64,000 nt of DNA from positions 124,001 through 188,000 of the forward strand of contig NZ_JACSQD010000006.1 in the NCBI RefSeq assembly GCF_014836775.1. The letters run 5' to 3'. Below the pieces are notes generated by a model that did no database searches, was not told the origin of the DNA, and saw only the letters and a program-made list of their open reading frames with translations. A program made the position numbers and the translations under genes. The DNA is from Arthrobacter gallicola (GTDB lineage: Bacteria; Actinomycetota; Actinomycetes; Actinomycetales; Micrococcaceae). How positions within the stretch are numbered: the stretch's first letter is position 1; every line of letters starts with the position of its first letter. Positions 24,848-33,956 of this stretch are shown in pieces.

Positions 24848-25129
24848 CTAGGCGCCGCCGCCCGCGGAGAAGATGTTCTGGGAGATCTGCTGGAGCTGAC
24901 CGCGCAGCTGCTCGAGTTCTTCCCGGGCCTTATCCAGGGCTGCCTTCGTTTCCGGCCAGGTGGAGCCCCGGAACTGGGCCGCCAGCGGGCCATCCCACAC
25001 GTTGGGATCCGAGAGAATCCGGCCCTGGGCGTCCAGCGCCGCAATCTGATCCGTGAAACCGCCGTTGATGATGGACTGCACCTGGCCAATGGCAGACTTA
25101 GCCTGCTCAGTAGACAACACACGTGACAT
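24848..25129 (-). CDS. WXG100-family small secreted protein (ESAT-6-like)
   Basis: A 93-aa helical-hairpin protein. The Trp-x-Gly turn is WDG in DPNVWDGPLAAQFRGS, flanked by two helices (AKSAIGQVQSIINGG and TKAALDKAREELEQLRGQLQ), which is the WXG100 layout. Such proteins are substrates or chaperone-like partners of type VII secretion systems. ATG 25129 has GGGGGAG at 7 nt, a strong site. The gene heads the minus-strand unit ending in the Rhs protein and diverges by 233 bp from the operon that encodes the FtsK/EssC-type ATPase. That intergenic region should hold both promoters. Confidence 0.88.
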   Translation of the reverse strand: MSRVLSTEQAKSAIGQVQSIINGGFTDQIAALDAQGRILSDPNVWDGPLAAQFRGSTWPETKAALDKAREELEQLRGQLQQISQNIFSAGGGA

Positions 25130-25362
25130 GAAAAAACTCCCCCTATGTGAACTTACGTTTCTCCAACGGGTGCAGACGCTCCCGGTGACCGGACGAAGGC
25201 AGAATACCAAGATCACTGACTAATTCCAATATCGGTAAACCGGCGGCTTTGACTGGACAACCCTTAGTGGACGCAGCCAAACGCCGGAAATCGGATTAGC
25301 AATTCGAACCTCCGGCACCCTATGATCATCATGCTTACGGCAGCGGACGCGGGGGGACGATT

Positions 25363-28221
25363 ATGCCAATTTATAGGGGAGCCCGGAAACACGACACGGG
25401 CTACAAAACGGTTCCGGGCCGTGTAGTGGGCGTCGCTCTTGCCGCCGTCAGCCTGCTCGCCGTAACGTCCTGCACGCCGCAGCCCGAACCCGAGCAGGTC
25501 TCGGACCCGGTGAAGCTGCTGCAAAACGTACGCGTCAATCTGTCCTCAGCTGCAGGTGTGGAGTCGATACAGGGCACCACCATCTCCGTCGCCGCCGACG
25601 GCACCTCCTCCGCCCAGGAGACGCAGTACGACGCCGCCCAGGTGCTGGGCGACCTGCCGGTGCGGGTGAGCGTGCAGTACCGGGCCGGAGACAAGTCCGG
25701 CTCCGACCTCAGCGATCTGCAGGGCCACTCCGGGCCGGTTGAAATCGATCTCACGCTGGAGAACCTGACCGTTAAGCCTCAGCTCATCGAGTATGACGCC
25801 GCCGGCCAGCTGCGCTCGGAGACCGCCCTGGTGGGTGCACCGCTCACCATCGCCGCCTCGACGACGCTGCCCGGTGTCCGGCCCGACGCCGTTACACCGG
25901 CATCCGCGGACGGGACCGCCGGCACCAACGGGGTCCTGAGCAGCACCGAAGACGGTGCCGCCGTCGTCCAGTGGGCCACTGTGCTGGCTCCTCCACGCTC
26001 CGGCGCCAGCACCACCCTGCGGCTTGCTGCTGAGGTGCAGGACTTCAAGGTCCCGTCCATCGACGTTGCCGTGCAGCCGGGTCTGAGCACCGATTTGAGT
26101 GCCGAAGGCGTGCTGACCGGCGCGTTTTCCTCCGGTACGGGCTCCGAGATGGACCTCCAGCGCCGCACCATCACACTGGTGTCCGAGGTCAGCACCGTGC
26201 TGACCAAAGCCGGCTCCACGATCACCGAAGTGCGGCGGAACCTGGAAGAAACCTCACAGACACTGGGCGTCAGGACCGCCGGCGAACTGCGGGACAATTC
26301 CCAGGCCCTGGCCGCCACCATGGCAGATCTGAAGCAGCAGCTGACCGTTCTCGGCACCGACTTGGAAACAGCCACAAAGGCAACCCAGTCCACCACCTTG
26401 TCCCAGCTGCAGCAGACCGTCTCCGCCGTGGACGCCATGCTGGGTGACACCTCTGCGGTCCCCCCGCCCGCACCGATCGACGGCGAGGGTTGCCTGGCGC
26501 AAGTCGCAAAGCCGGAGCAGGCTGCCACAACGGTGTATGGCAGCATCCTGACCATGGCCGCTCAGCTGGACGCCTATGCGACGGTCAGCGCTGATTGCCG
26601 GGACACTGTGGCAGGGGAACTGCGGGCCACCATTGGTCCCGAAACGCCGACCGAAGAGGTATGTGCGGCGGAGGCCGACGCCGGAACCAGTTCCGTGACC
26701 TGCTCCCTCGAAGGCTCCACCCTAACCATTGAGGCCGCATTGCTGGGTTTGGTGGAAAAGGGTGAGGAGCTTGTGGCAGTCCTGCAGCCGCAGGTGGTCG
26801 AGAACGCCATCCGGGACCAATCGGCTGCGTCCGCGGCCCTGGGCGAGGCGAGTGCAGCCCTCGCGGTGATCCTTGACGGCGCAAAACCCACCGAGGACTA
26901 CAAAGCCGCCCTCGCCGAGGTGCACACCGCCATCGAATCCGCCCGGGCATCAGTTGCGGCAACACGGGACGCCTCTGCGTCGGCCCGCAGCAGCATCAAC
27001 GGCCTGCACCAGAAACTGACTGCGATTGGGGACACCGCGGCGGACGCCCGGTCAGAGCTGACCGACGGCCCGCTCTGGGATCCATCCCTGGCCGAGCAGA
27101 ACCAGCGGCTGGCGGACGACCTGTGCAAAATGGCGGACGGCGGCATTCCGGCTCCCGGAAAGCTCTCTGACAAGGACGCGGAGCGGCTTCGCTCCTACCT
27201 GACGGCGGTGCCCTGCGATGCCGCTGATCCGGCCCTGAAACCGCCCTTCGGTGTACAGGAGCCCTTGGACGACCGGCTGGATGCACAGGCTGCTGCCTGG
27301 GACGCCGTCCTTGCATCCGTGGACACGGCGGCAGCGGATCAGCAGATCAGCCAGGCTTTTACGGCGCTCGACGCCGCGATCGAGAATATCGACGCCAAGC
27401 TGGATGTGGTCACCGAAACGGTCAAGGCACTGAACAGCGCGGCCACGGAAAATGTCACTGGCACCAAGCGTGGACTGGAATCCCTGGACGAAAAACTGGA
27501 TGCGGCCATCGATTCGTCGGCCGGGGTCGGTGCGGCTCTGACGGGACTAAAGGAGGAGCAGGACACCCTTGCCGATGATCTCCAGAAAGCCCTCGAGGGT
27601 GTCTCCAAAGCTACCGCCGAAGAGGTCCGCGAGGCCGTAGCCGAGCAGGTGCGCCAGGTTGCCGAACTTGGCGAAAAATCTTCCGAGAACGTCGTCACAG
27701 CTTTCAACAACTCCATTGCCGGACTGGAATCCACCTCGGACGGGGTGGTCGGCGAGGCCAAGGGCACAGTCGACGAGCAGCGCAAGGATCTGCTCGGACG
27801 CAGCAGCGCCCTGGCCGGCAGCCTGTCCGAAAGCACCGAGGCCTCACTCGCGAACATTGCCTCCGGCACCTCGGGTTCAACCCGCGACGTCGAGGGTGCC
27901 AGCGCGCTGCTCACCTCCAGCCTGAACAAGGTGATGCTGGACCTCGGTGACCGCTCGGTGAACGGATCAGGGCTGCTCGGCTCCATGACCACAAGCGCCG
28001 CCAAGGCCGAGACGGCCGACTACCAGCTGGCGCTGGCCACCCAGAATGCGGAAGGCTACGCCAATATCCGTTCCCGGGACGTAGCCGGGCTGCTGCTCCG
28101 CCAGGCACAGTTCAGGGCCTCGCTCACCGCCGTCGACGATCTTCCGCCGTTCCAGCTGCGGGTACCCGACGGTGCGGACTCACAGACCCTGTACACACTG
28201 AAGATCGGCGCCGGCGCATGA
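25363..28221 (+). CDS. large coiled-coil lipoprotein of the type VII-like locus
   Basis: A 952-aa surface protein. A basic N-terminus and hydrophobic stretch VVGVALAAVSLLAVTSC end in a lipobox (VTSC), so it should be lipid-anchored outside the membrane. After a beta-rich N-terminal domain (about 30-270) come long Ala/Glu/Gln/Ser-rich helices (SQTLGVRTAGELRDNSQALA, VREAVAEQVRQVAELGEK) predicting extended coiled coils. The pattern recalls the YhgE/EsaA-like extracellular subunits of Firmicute type VII systems, but there are no flanking transmembrane helices, so I cannot assign a family. ATG 25363 follows GGGGGGAC. The stop overlaps the next start as ATGA. Confidence 0.8.
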   Translation: MPIYRGARKHDTGYKTVPGRVVGVALAAVSLLAVTSCTPQPEPEQVSDPVKLLQNVRVNLSSAAGVESIQGTTISVAADGTSSAQETQYDAAQVLGDLPVRVSVQYRAGDKSGSDLSDLQGHSGPVEIDLTLENLTVKPQLIEYDAAGQLRSETALVGAPLTIAASTTLPGVRPDAVTPASADGTAGTNGVLSSTEDGAAVVQWATVLAPPRSGASTTLRLAAEVQDFKVPSIDVAVQPGLSTDLSAEGVLTGAFSSGTGSEMDLQRRTITLVSEVSTVLTKAGSTITEVRRNLEETSQTLGVRTAGELRDNSQALAATMADLKQQLTVLGTDLETATKATQSTTLSQLQQTVSAVDAMLGDTSAVPPPAPIDGEGCLAQVAKPEQAATTVYGSILTMAAQLDAYATVSADCRDTVAGELRATIGPETPTEEVCAAEADAGTSSVTCSLEGSTLTIEAALLGLVEKGEELVAVLQPQVVENAIRDQSAASAALGEASAALAVILDGAKPTEDYKAALAEVHTAIESARASVAATRDASASARSSINGLHQKLTAIGDTAADARSELTDGPLWDPSLAEQNQRLADDLCKMADGGIPAPGKLSDKDAERLRSYLTAVPCDAADPALKPPFGVQEPLDDRLDAQAAAWDAVLASVDTAAADQQISQAFTALDAAIENIDAKLDVVTETVKALNSAATENVTGTKRGLESLDEKLDAAIDSSAGVGAALTGLKEEQDTLADDLQKALEGVSKATAEEVREAVAEQVRQVAELGEKSSENVVTAFNNSIAGLESTSDGVVGEAKGTVDEQRKDLLGRSSALAGSLSESTEASLANIASGTSGSTRDVEGASALLTSSLNKVMLDLGDRSVNGSGLLGSMTTSAAKAETADYQLALATQNAEGYANIRSRDVAGLLLRQAQFRASLTAVDDLPPFQLRVPDGADSQTLYTLKIGAGA

Positions 28222-29558
28222 ACTCCCGCACCAAGCTGCTAACCCTGGTTGCGGCGGGACTGGCGGTGGTTATTGCAGCTGCGGTCGCCCTGACCATCAC
28301 GCTGAACCAGCCCAAGGAAGCACCCCGGCCGGATCCCGTGGCGGCCACCGTGCCCGTGGCGCTGAGCGCTGACGGACTCCCGGACTCGGTGTCAATCGGC
28401 ATTGTGCTGACCTTCGGCCAGTCCGGTGAACCCGGCTCTGAGTACAACCGGGCGGCCCAGGGCGCCGTCGTCGCAGCACAACGCTTCACTCAGAGCGGCA
28501 CCGCCGTCACGCTCCCCACCCAGAATGACCGCGGCACGGAAGAGGGCGCGCGTGAGGCCGTCAGTTCCCTGGCCGGACAGGGTGTGTCAGGTCTGGTGGT
28601 GGCAACCACCGGTGTGCAGGCTCAGGCAGCGGCCAAGGCAGCAGAGGAAATCGGCCTCCCCGTGATCCTCCCCTACGCCGAGCCCGCTGAGCCAGCCGAC
28701 CCTGCACGGTCCACCTGGACCACCAAGCCAGCCGGAGCTGCCTCCGCCCTGCAAACCGCCTTGGCGGGGAAGGAACGGGTCCTGTTCATCAACGACGGCG
28801 GTTCGCTGCCCCCTTCGGTGGAGGTGGCCCAAACGCTGACGCTCGGGGAGTTTGAGGACCTTCAGGCCCTGGCCCAGGAAGCAGCCGTCCGCACCGGGGA
28901 TCAGCTGATTCCACCGGCCGCGGATGCGGGTGCCGAACCGGTCCGGGTAGCGGACCCTGCGGACGCCGCGGTGGTGTCTGCTGCCACACCGCAGCGGCTG
29001 GCCCAGCTGGTCCAGGCTCTGCAGGCCCGCGGCGTTACGGTACCGCTGGTCCTCCCGGACGGAGCCACCACCCCGGCTTTCGCCTCTGCGCTTGCCGAGC
29101 TGGATGGAACCGCCTCGGGGCAGCTGGTCAGCATTGCCTCCGACGGCGGCGACAGCACTGCGCTGCAGCAGGACGCCCAGGGACGGGGAATGTCCGCGTT
29201 CCTGTCCGCGCTTCGCCTGGCGGCTGGTGAGCCGGACACGAAGAATCTGACCGGTGACGCTCCCTTCGCTGCCGACGCGTGGGCGGCCGATCCGGCCAGC
29301 CACGACGCCGTCGTCGCCCTGGTCCGCGCTGTGGCCCTGGCCGGAAGCGCCGAACCGGCACAGGTGGGCACTGCGCTGCGCGCGGTGTCCTTCGGCCCGG
29401 GGGAAGGAAGCGCCGGTTCAACCCTTGATTTCTCCGGCCCCGCGGCGCTGACGGCACCGGCTGTGCCCGTCTTCGCCTCGATCCAGGACCTGGGCCTGCG
29501 GCCGGCTGATGCATTAGCTCCACGGCTCGTCTGGGTGCCGGCACCCGCCAGCCCCTGA
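28218..29558 (+). CDS. membrane-anchored periplasmic-binding-protein type 1-like protein
   Basis: A 446-aa protein with one N-terminal transmembrane or uncleaved signal segment (LLTLVAAGLAVVIAAAVALTI) and no lipobox Cys. The body resembles the type 1 periplasmic binding fold of Leu/Ile/Val-binding proteins: VSIGIVLTFGQSGEPGSEYN at the start of lobe 1, RAAQGAVVAAQRF, a Rossmann-like ASSLAGQ/VSGLVVATT region, and DAVVALVRAVALAGSA near the end. No ABC permease is adjacent, so it is probably not a transport receptor but a structural or sensing part of the locus. Translationally coupled (ATGA) to the coiled-coil lipoprotein. Confidence 0.75.
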   Translation: MNSRTKLLTLVAAGLAVVIAAAVALTITLNQPKEAPRPDPVAATVPVALSADGLPDSVSIGIVLTFGQSGEPGSEYNRAAQGAVVAAQRFTQSGTAVTLPTQNDRGTEEGAREAVSSLAGQGVSGLVVATTGVQAQAAAKAAEEIGLPVILPYAEPAEPADPARSTWTTKPAGAASALQTALAGKERVLFINDGGSLPPSVEVAQTLTLGEFEDLQALAQEAAVRTGDQLIPPAADAGAEPVRVADPADAAVVSAATPQRLAQLVQALQARGVTVPLVLPDGATTPAFASALAELDGTASGQLVSIASDGGDSTALQQDAQGRGMSAFLSALRLAAGEPDTKNLTGDAPFAADAWAADPASHDAVVALVRAVALAGSAEPAQVGTALRAVSFGPGEGSAGSTLDFSGPAALTAPAVPVFASIQDLGLRPADALAPRLVWVPAPASP

Positions 29559-29566
29559 TATCTTTC

Positions 29567-29591
29567 GCCGGTCCGTCTGCGGCGGACCGGC
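29567..29591 (+). terminator. hairpin between the binding-protein-like gene and the FtsK/EssC gene
   Basis: GCCGGTCCG (29567-29575) pairs perfectly with CGGACCGGC (29583-29591) around 7 nt. There is no U-run, so it is more likely an intra-operon RNA-stability or attenuation element than a full terminator. Confidence 0.35.
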
Positions 29592-29621
29592 CACCATTCC
29601 ACCACGGAAGGAACACCCCAG

Positions 29622-32600
29622 GTGCGCGTGCTGATCGATCTGGATGAGCGGAGCTTCGAGTGCGAGGTGGCCCACGCCGCGCCGGCCATCACGCTTGCCG
29701 ATCTGGTGGAGACGGCCGGAGGGCCGCGGCTGGCACCGGATGAAACGGTGTTCCTGGACCAGGCGGAAGTCAGGGGATCCACTCCCGTCTCCGAACTCGT
29801 GCTCCTGGAAGGCACCCGCATCGCTCGGGCACCGTGGCCCGCTCCGCAGCGTGTGCGGGGGTGGAGTGTCACCCTGGCCGGCGGCGGGCGTGCCGGCACG
29901 GTGATCGAAGTTCCCCAGGGACGCGACATGCTGATTGGACGCTCCCCCCACGCGGACCTCACCCTGCCGGCGGAGAGCGCCTCCTGGGAGCACTTCCGCC
30001 TGCGCAGGGAGGACACCGGGCTGCGGGTCCTCGATTGCGGCTCCACCAACGGGACCAGCGTGAACGGAGAGCCTGTCGGCGGCGACGGAACCCTGGTGAC
30101 CGATACGGCTGCGGTCACTGCCGGCGGGACGGTGCTGCTGGTGCGGCCGTCCCTGGATGAACCGCTCGCCCCCGCGCCTGGCACCCTGCACAATCTCACT
30201 CCGGCAGCAACGGCCCCCTTCAACCGGCCGCCGCGGCCCGGCAGGGCGCCGGCCGGAGATCCCCTGGTGCCGCCGTCGCCCAAGGACGTGCCGCCGGCCA
30301 GCAAGTTCAGTTACATCACGGTGCTGGCTCCCCTGGTGATGGCGGTGGCCATGGTGATGATTCTGCGGGACCTGCGTTTCGCCATGTTCGCCATGCTTAG
30401 TCCGGTGATGGCAGTGGGTATGTGGTTCGAGCAGAAACGCCGGTACACGCGCGGGCTGAAGGAAGAAGAGGAACGCTTCAACGGCGCGCTGGAGGAATTC
30501 GAGGACCAGATCCGCCTGGCCGCCGAAGCCGAGACCGCCCGGAGGCACCGGCTGATCCCGGACCCCGCCACCGTGGTGCGGCGGCCGGCCCTGCCCGTGA
30601 CCTCCCTCTGGCAGCGCCGCTCAGACGCCGACGATTTTCTGGCCCTGCATGCCGGGACCGGAGATGTCCCCTGGACACCGGAGCTTGACCGGTCGGCGAG
30701 CGCCCGGCTGGACGCGAAGGTCAAGGACAGGCTTGCCGCCGCGCGGCTTCTGGCGGCCCCCGTCCTGGTGGATCTGACCAACGCCGGTGTGGTGGGAATG
30801 GTTGGACCGCGGGAAGGTACCCTGGCGCTGGCGCGGTCCCTTCTGGCCCAGGCCGCGGTCCATGTCGGTCCCGCGGATCTAACCGTCGGCGTCTTTTGCG
30901 ACGCCGGCCGCGCCGAAGAGTGGGAATGGGCGTCGTGGCTGCCGCACACCCGCCAGGCAGGCAGCAGCACCGGCCAGCGCTGGATGTCCGCCCACCGGGA
31001 GACCAGCGTGAGCATGCTGCGCTCCCTGAAGGACACCGTCCAGGAACTGCCGACCCCGGCCATGCTCGTGGTCCTGGATTCGGAGGTCCTCACGGAAGGC
31101 CGCGATGCTCCGGCACGGGCACTGCTTGGCATGGGCCGCGCAGCGGCGGGCACCTCTTCTGAACGGCGCCGGTCCCGGGTTGCCGGAATTGTCATTGCCG
31201 CCTCGGAGGAGCAGCTGCCCGCAGCCTGCACCACCATCATCCGGGTCGGCGAAGACGCCGCGGCCACGCTGGAGCAGCCGGAGGACCTGACCCGGGTGGA
31301 GGACCTCATCCTGGCGGGCCTGGACCGGGAGGAAGCGCTGCGCTGCGCCATGCGGCTGGCGCACTTCGATGATCCGGAACTGAGCGTTCCCGGTGCCTCC
31401 CTGCCCTCCCTTGTCCGGCTGCCCGGCCTGCTGGGCTTTGAACGACCGGACCCGGCGGCCATCCGCCGCCTCTGGCAGGCCCCCACCGGGGTTTCGACGC
31501 CGATTGGCACCGGCGAAACCGGCGTCCTGTCCCTGGACCTGGTCAAGGACGGACCGCACGGTCTGGTGGGCGGCACCACCGGCTCCGGCAAGTCCGAGTT
31601 CCTGCGTTCCCTGGTGGCCGGGCTGGCCGCACGGAACGATCCGACCCGGCTGAATTTCATCCTGATCGACTTCAAGGGCGGCGCCGCGTTCAAGGCCTGC
31701 GAACGCCTGCCGCATACCATCGGCACCATCTCCAACCTCGATGAGCAGCTGGCCGACCGCGCTCTGCTGGCCCTGGAAGCGGAGATGGAACGCCGGCAGC
31801 GGGTCTTTGCCGCCGCCGGAGAGGGGATCGATAACCTCAACGCCTACCTAGCCACCAACCCGGCTGAGCCGATGCCCCGGCTGCTCCTGGTGATCGATGA
31901 GTTCGCGATGCTGGCCAAGGACTTCCCGGATGTCCTCAAGGCGCTGGTCAGTGTGGGAGCGGTGGGCCGCACCCTGGGCGTGCATATGATCCTGGCGACG
32001 CAGCGGCCGGCCGGCGTGGTCAGTGATGACATCCTCGCGAACACCAACCTCCGGGTGGCTCTCCGGGTGCAGAGCCGCGAGGATTCGAACAACGTGATCG
32101 GGGTTCCGGCGGCCTCGGACATCGGACGGGCCCAGATGGGCCGTGCGTATGTGAAGCTCGGCCAGGATGACATCACCCCGGTGCAGACGGCCCTGGTGAC
32201 CGGGCGGGCCCAGCTCGGCAGCGGCCCTGCCGTGGATGTCCGGGAGATCGGCCGCTTCGGTGTGCCTGTGCCCCCGGCTGCGGCCCCCCGCGCCGCCGCC
32301 GCGGATGACAATGACCTGGACCTCCTGATCAATGCCGTCGTCGGGGCCAATGCCGAAGCCGGCTTCGCTGCACCCCGGCAGGTCTGGCCGGAGGCGCTCG
32401 GCGAGCGCGTGGAGCTGGCGGGGTTCCTGCCGGACGACGGCGGACCCGCAGTCACAGCCGGAGCAGCCGGGGACGGGATCAGCGGGCCCGCCGTCGGTGG
32501 TGTCCAGGGTTCTTCGGTCCTGGTGACCCTCATGGACGAGCCCGAACTGCAGCGTCAATCCGCGGCGGGCTGGGACCTGTCTGCCGGGAACCTGATGCTG

Positions 32601-33929
32601 ATGGGTGTGGCCGGTTCCGGGACCAGCACCACCCTGGCCTCGATCGCACTGTCTCTGGCCCGGGACACCGATCCGGCGGACCTGGACCTGATGGTCCTGG
32701 ACCTCGGCTCCCGGGGACTGGAAGCCCTGGAGCGGCTGCCGCACACCGTGGCGTACGTGGGCACCGGGGCCGGCGCCAAGGAACAGCAGGCCCGGTTCCT
32801 GCGCCATCTGCATACGGAGCTGGAACGCCGCCGTGCGGAGCCGGGAAAGCACCGGCGCACCGTCGTCCTGCTGGACGGGCTGGCCTCGCTGCGCGACGAG
32901 TTCCAGGATTACGAGGGCCAGCAGCTGATGGATCTGCTCTACCGCGCCTACGCTGACGGCCCTGCCCTGGGACTGTCCTTCGCCGTCTCCACCACCCGGG
33001 CCAAAGCAATTCCCTCCGCCATGAACGAAGTGACGCTGCAGCGCTGGCTGTTCCGGCTGGCTGACACCTACGACTACTCCTCGCTCGGAGTCCGCGGCAA
33101 GCAGATCCCGGCGGCGCTTCCGGGCCGCTGCGTTGATCCCCGCACCTCCCTGCAGATGCACGTGGCCACCCCCGCGATCGGGATGCCGGCTGCTGTGGAG
33201 CGCGTGAGGGAAGCCTGGGCCCACGCACCCGCCAAGCCGGCGGCGATCCGGCGGCTGCCCTCCGACGTCACGCTGGCCGAACTCGGAGTGGAACCCCGGC
33301 TGGAGGGCGAGCCGTGGCTCATCCCCGTCGGAGTGCATGAAGCGGACCTGTCCCCGGCCTTCCTGGAGGTCTATGAGGGCGAACACGCGCTGATTGCCGG
33401 GCCCGCACGCTCCGGCAAGTCCACGCTCCTGCTGGCCCTGGCGGCCGGGCTGCGGGGTGTTGCCACCGCGCGGGGCCCGGCCCAGGTCTGGGGCATCTGT
33501 GGCCGCCGCTCCCCGTTGGGGGACGCCGGACTGGACCGGGTGGCCACGGACACCGACGAAATTCCGGGCCTGCTCGCGTCCCTGCGGCTTGAACGCGGCA
33601 CGGTGTTCCTGCTGATTGACGACGCGGAGCGGTTCGAGGACACCGACCAGTCCATCGCCGGGATCGTGGCTTCCGGCCATCCCGGACTGTGCGTCATCGC
33701 GGCGGGACGGGCCGCGGACCTGCGCGGACTGTACAGTCACTGGACCAAGACGGTCCGCAAATCCCGTCTGGGCGTCCTGCTGCAGCCGGATATTGATTAC
33801 GACGGCGAGCTGCTGGGCACCATGCTTCCCCGCAAGGCTCCCGTGGCCCTCACCGCCGGCCGCGGGTACCTCGGAGTGGGCGGCCGGACGGCGCTGATCC
33901 AGTCGATCAGTCCGGAGCGGGCACCCTAG
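29622..33929 (+). CDS. FHA-domain FtsK/SpoIIIE-type type VII secretion ATPase (EssC/EccC-like)
   Basis: A 1,435-aa motor protein. N-terminal about 70 residues have a beta-grasp or FHA-like look. An FHA phosphothreonine-binding domain follows (LIGRSPHADLTL at about 105, CGSTNGTSVNG near 145). Two transmembrane segments lie at about 230-280. Then come three FtsK/SpoIIIE ATPase domains: the first has a full Walker A TTGSGKSEF (about 652), the DFKGGAAFKACERLPHT block and LLLVIDEFAMLAKD; the second has GVAGSGTST (about 996), lacking the Walker Lys; the third has GPARSGKST (about 1259). This is the layout of EssC/EccC, which drive WXG100 export. GTG 29622 follows GGAAGGA. The downstream kinase could supply the phosphothreonine that the FHA reads. 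Confidence 0.92.
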   Translation: MRVLIDLDERSFECEVAHAAPAITLADLVETAGGPRLAPDETVFLDQAEVRGSTPVSELVLLEGTRIARAPWPAPQRVRGWSVTLAGGGRAGTVIEVPQGRDMLIGRSPHADLTLPAESASWEHFRLRREDTGLRVLDCGSTNGTSVNGEPVGGDGTLVTDTAAVTAGGTVLLVRPSLDEPLAPAPGTLHNLTPAATAPFNRPPRPGRAPAGDPLVPPSPKDVPPASKFSYITVLAPLVMAVAMVMILRDLRFAMFAMLSPVMAVGMWFEQKRRYTRGLKEEEERFNGALEEFEDQIRLAAEAETARRHRLIPDPATVVRRPALPVTSLWQRRSDADDFLALHAGTGDVPWTPELDRSASARLDAKVKDRLAAARLLAAPVLVDLTNAGVVGMVGPREGTLALARSLLAQAAVHVGPADLTVGVFCDAGRAEEWEWASWLPHTRQAGSSTGQRWMSAHRETSVSMLRSLKDTVQELPTPAMLVVLDSEVLTEGRDAPARALLGMGRAAAGTSSERRRSRVAGIVIAASEEQLPAACTTIIRVGEDAAATLEQPEDLTRVEDLILAGLDREEALRCAMRLAHFDDPELSVPGASLPSLVRLPGLLGFERPDPAAIRRLWQAPTGVSTPIGTGETGVLSLDLVKDGPHGLVGGTTGSGKSEFLRSLVAGLAARNDPTRLNFILIDFKGGAAFKACERLPHTIGTISNLDEQLADRALLALEAEMERRQRVFAAAGEGIDNLNAYLATNPAEPMPRLLLVIDEFAMLAKDFPDVLKALVSVGAVGRTLGVHMILATQRPAGVVSDDILANTNLRVALRVQSREDSNNVIGVPAASDIGRAQMGRAYVKLGQDDITPVQTALVTGRAQLGSGPAVDVREIGRFGVPVPPAAAPRAAAADDNDLDLLINAVVGANAEAGFAAPRQVWPEALGERVELAGFLPDDGGPAVTAGAAGDGISGPAVGGVQGSSVLVTLMDEPELQRQSAAGWDLSAGNLMLMGVAGSGTSTTLASIALSLARDTDPADLDLMVLDLGSRGLEALERLPHTVAYVGTGAGAKEQQARFLRHLHTELERRRAEPGKHRRTVVLLDGLASLRDEFQDYEGQQLMDLLYRAYADGPALGLSFAVSTTRAKAIPSAMNEVTLQRWLFRLADTYDYSSLGVRGKQIPAALPGRCVDPRTSLQMHVATPAIGMPAAVERVREAWAHAPAKPAAIRRLPSDVTLAELGVEPRLEGEPWLIPVGVHEADLSPAFLEVYEGEHALIAGPARSGKSTLLLALAAGLRGVATARGPAQVWGICGRRSPLGDAGLDRVATDTDEIPGLLASLRLERGTVFLLIDDAERFEDTDQSIAGIVASGHPGLCVIAAGRAADLRGLYSHWTKTVRKSRLGVLLQPDIDYDGELLGTMLPRKAPVALTAGRGYLGVGGRTALIQSISPERAP

Positions 33930-33956
33930 GCCGGGCGGCGGCCGCAGGAGAGACGG

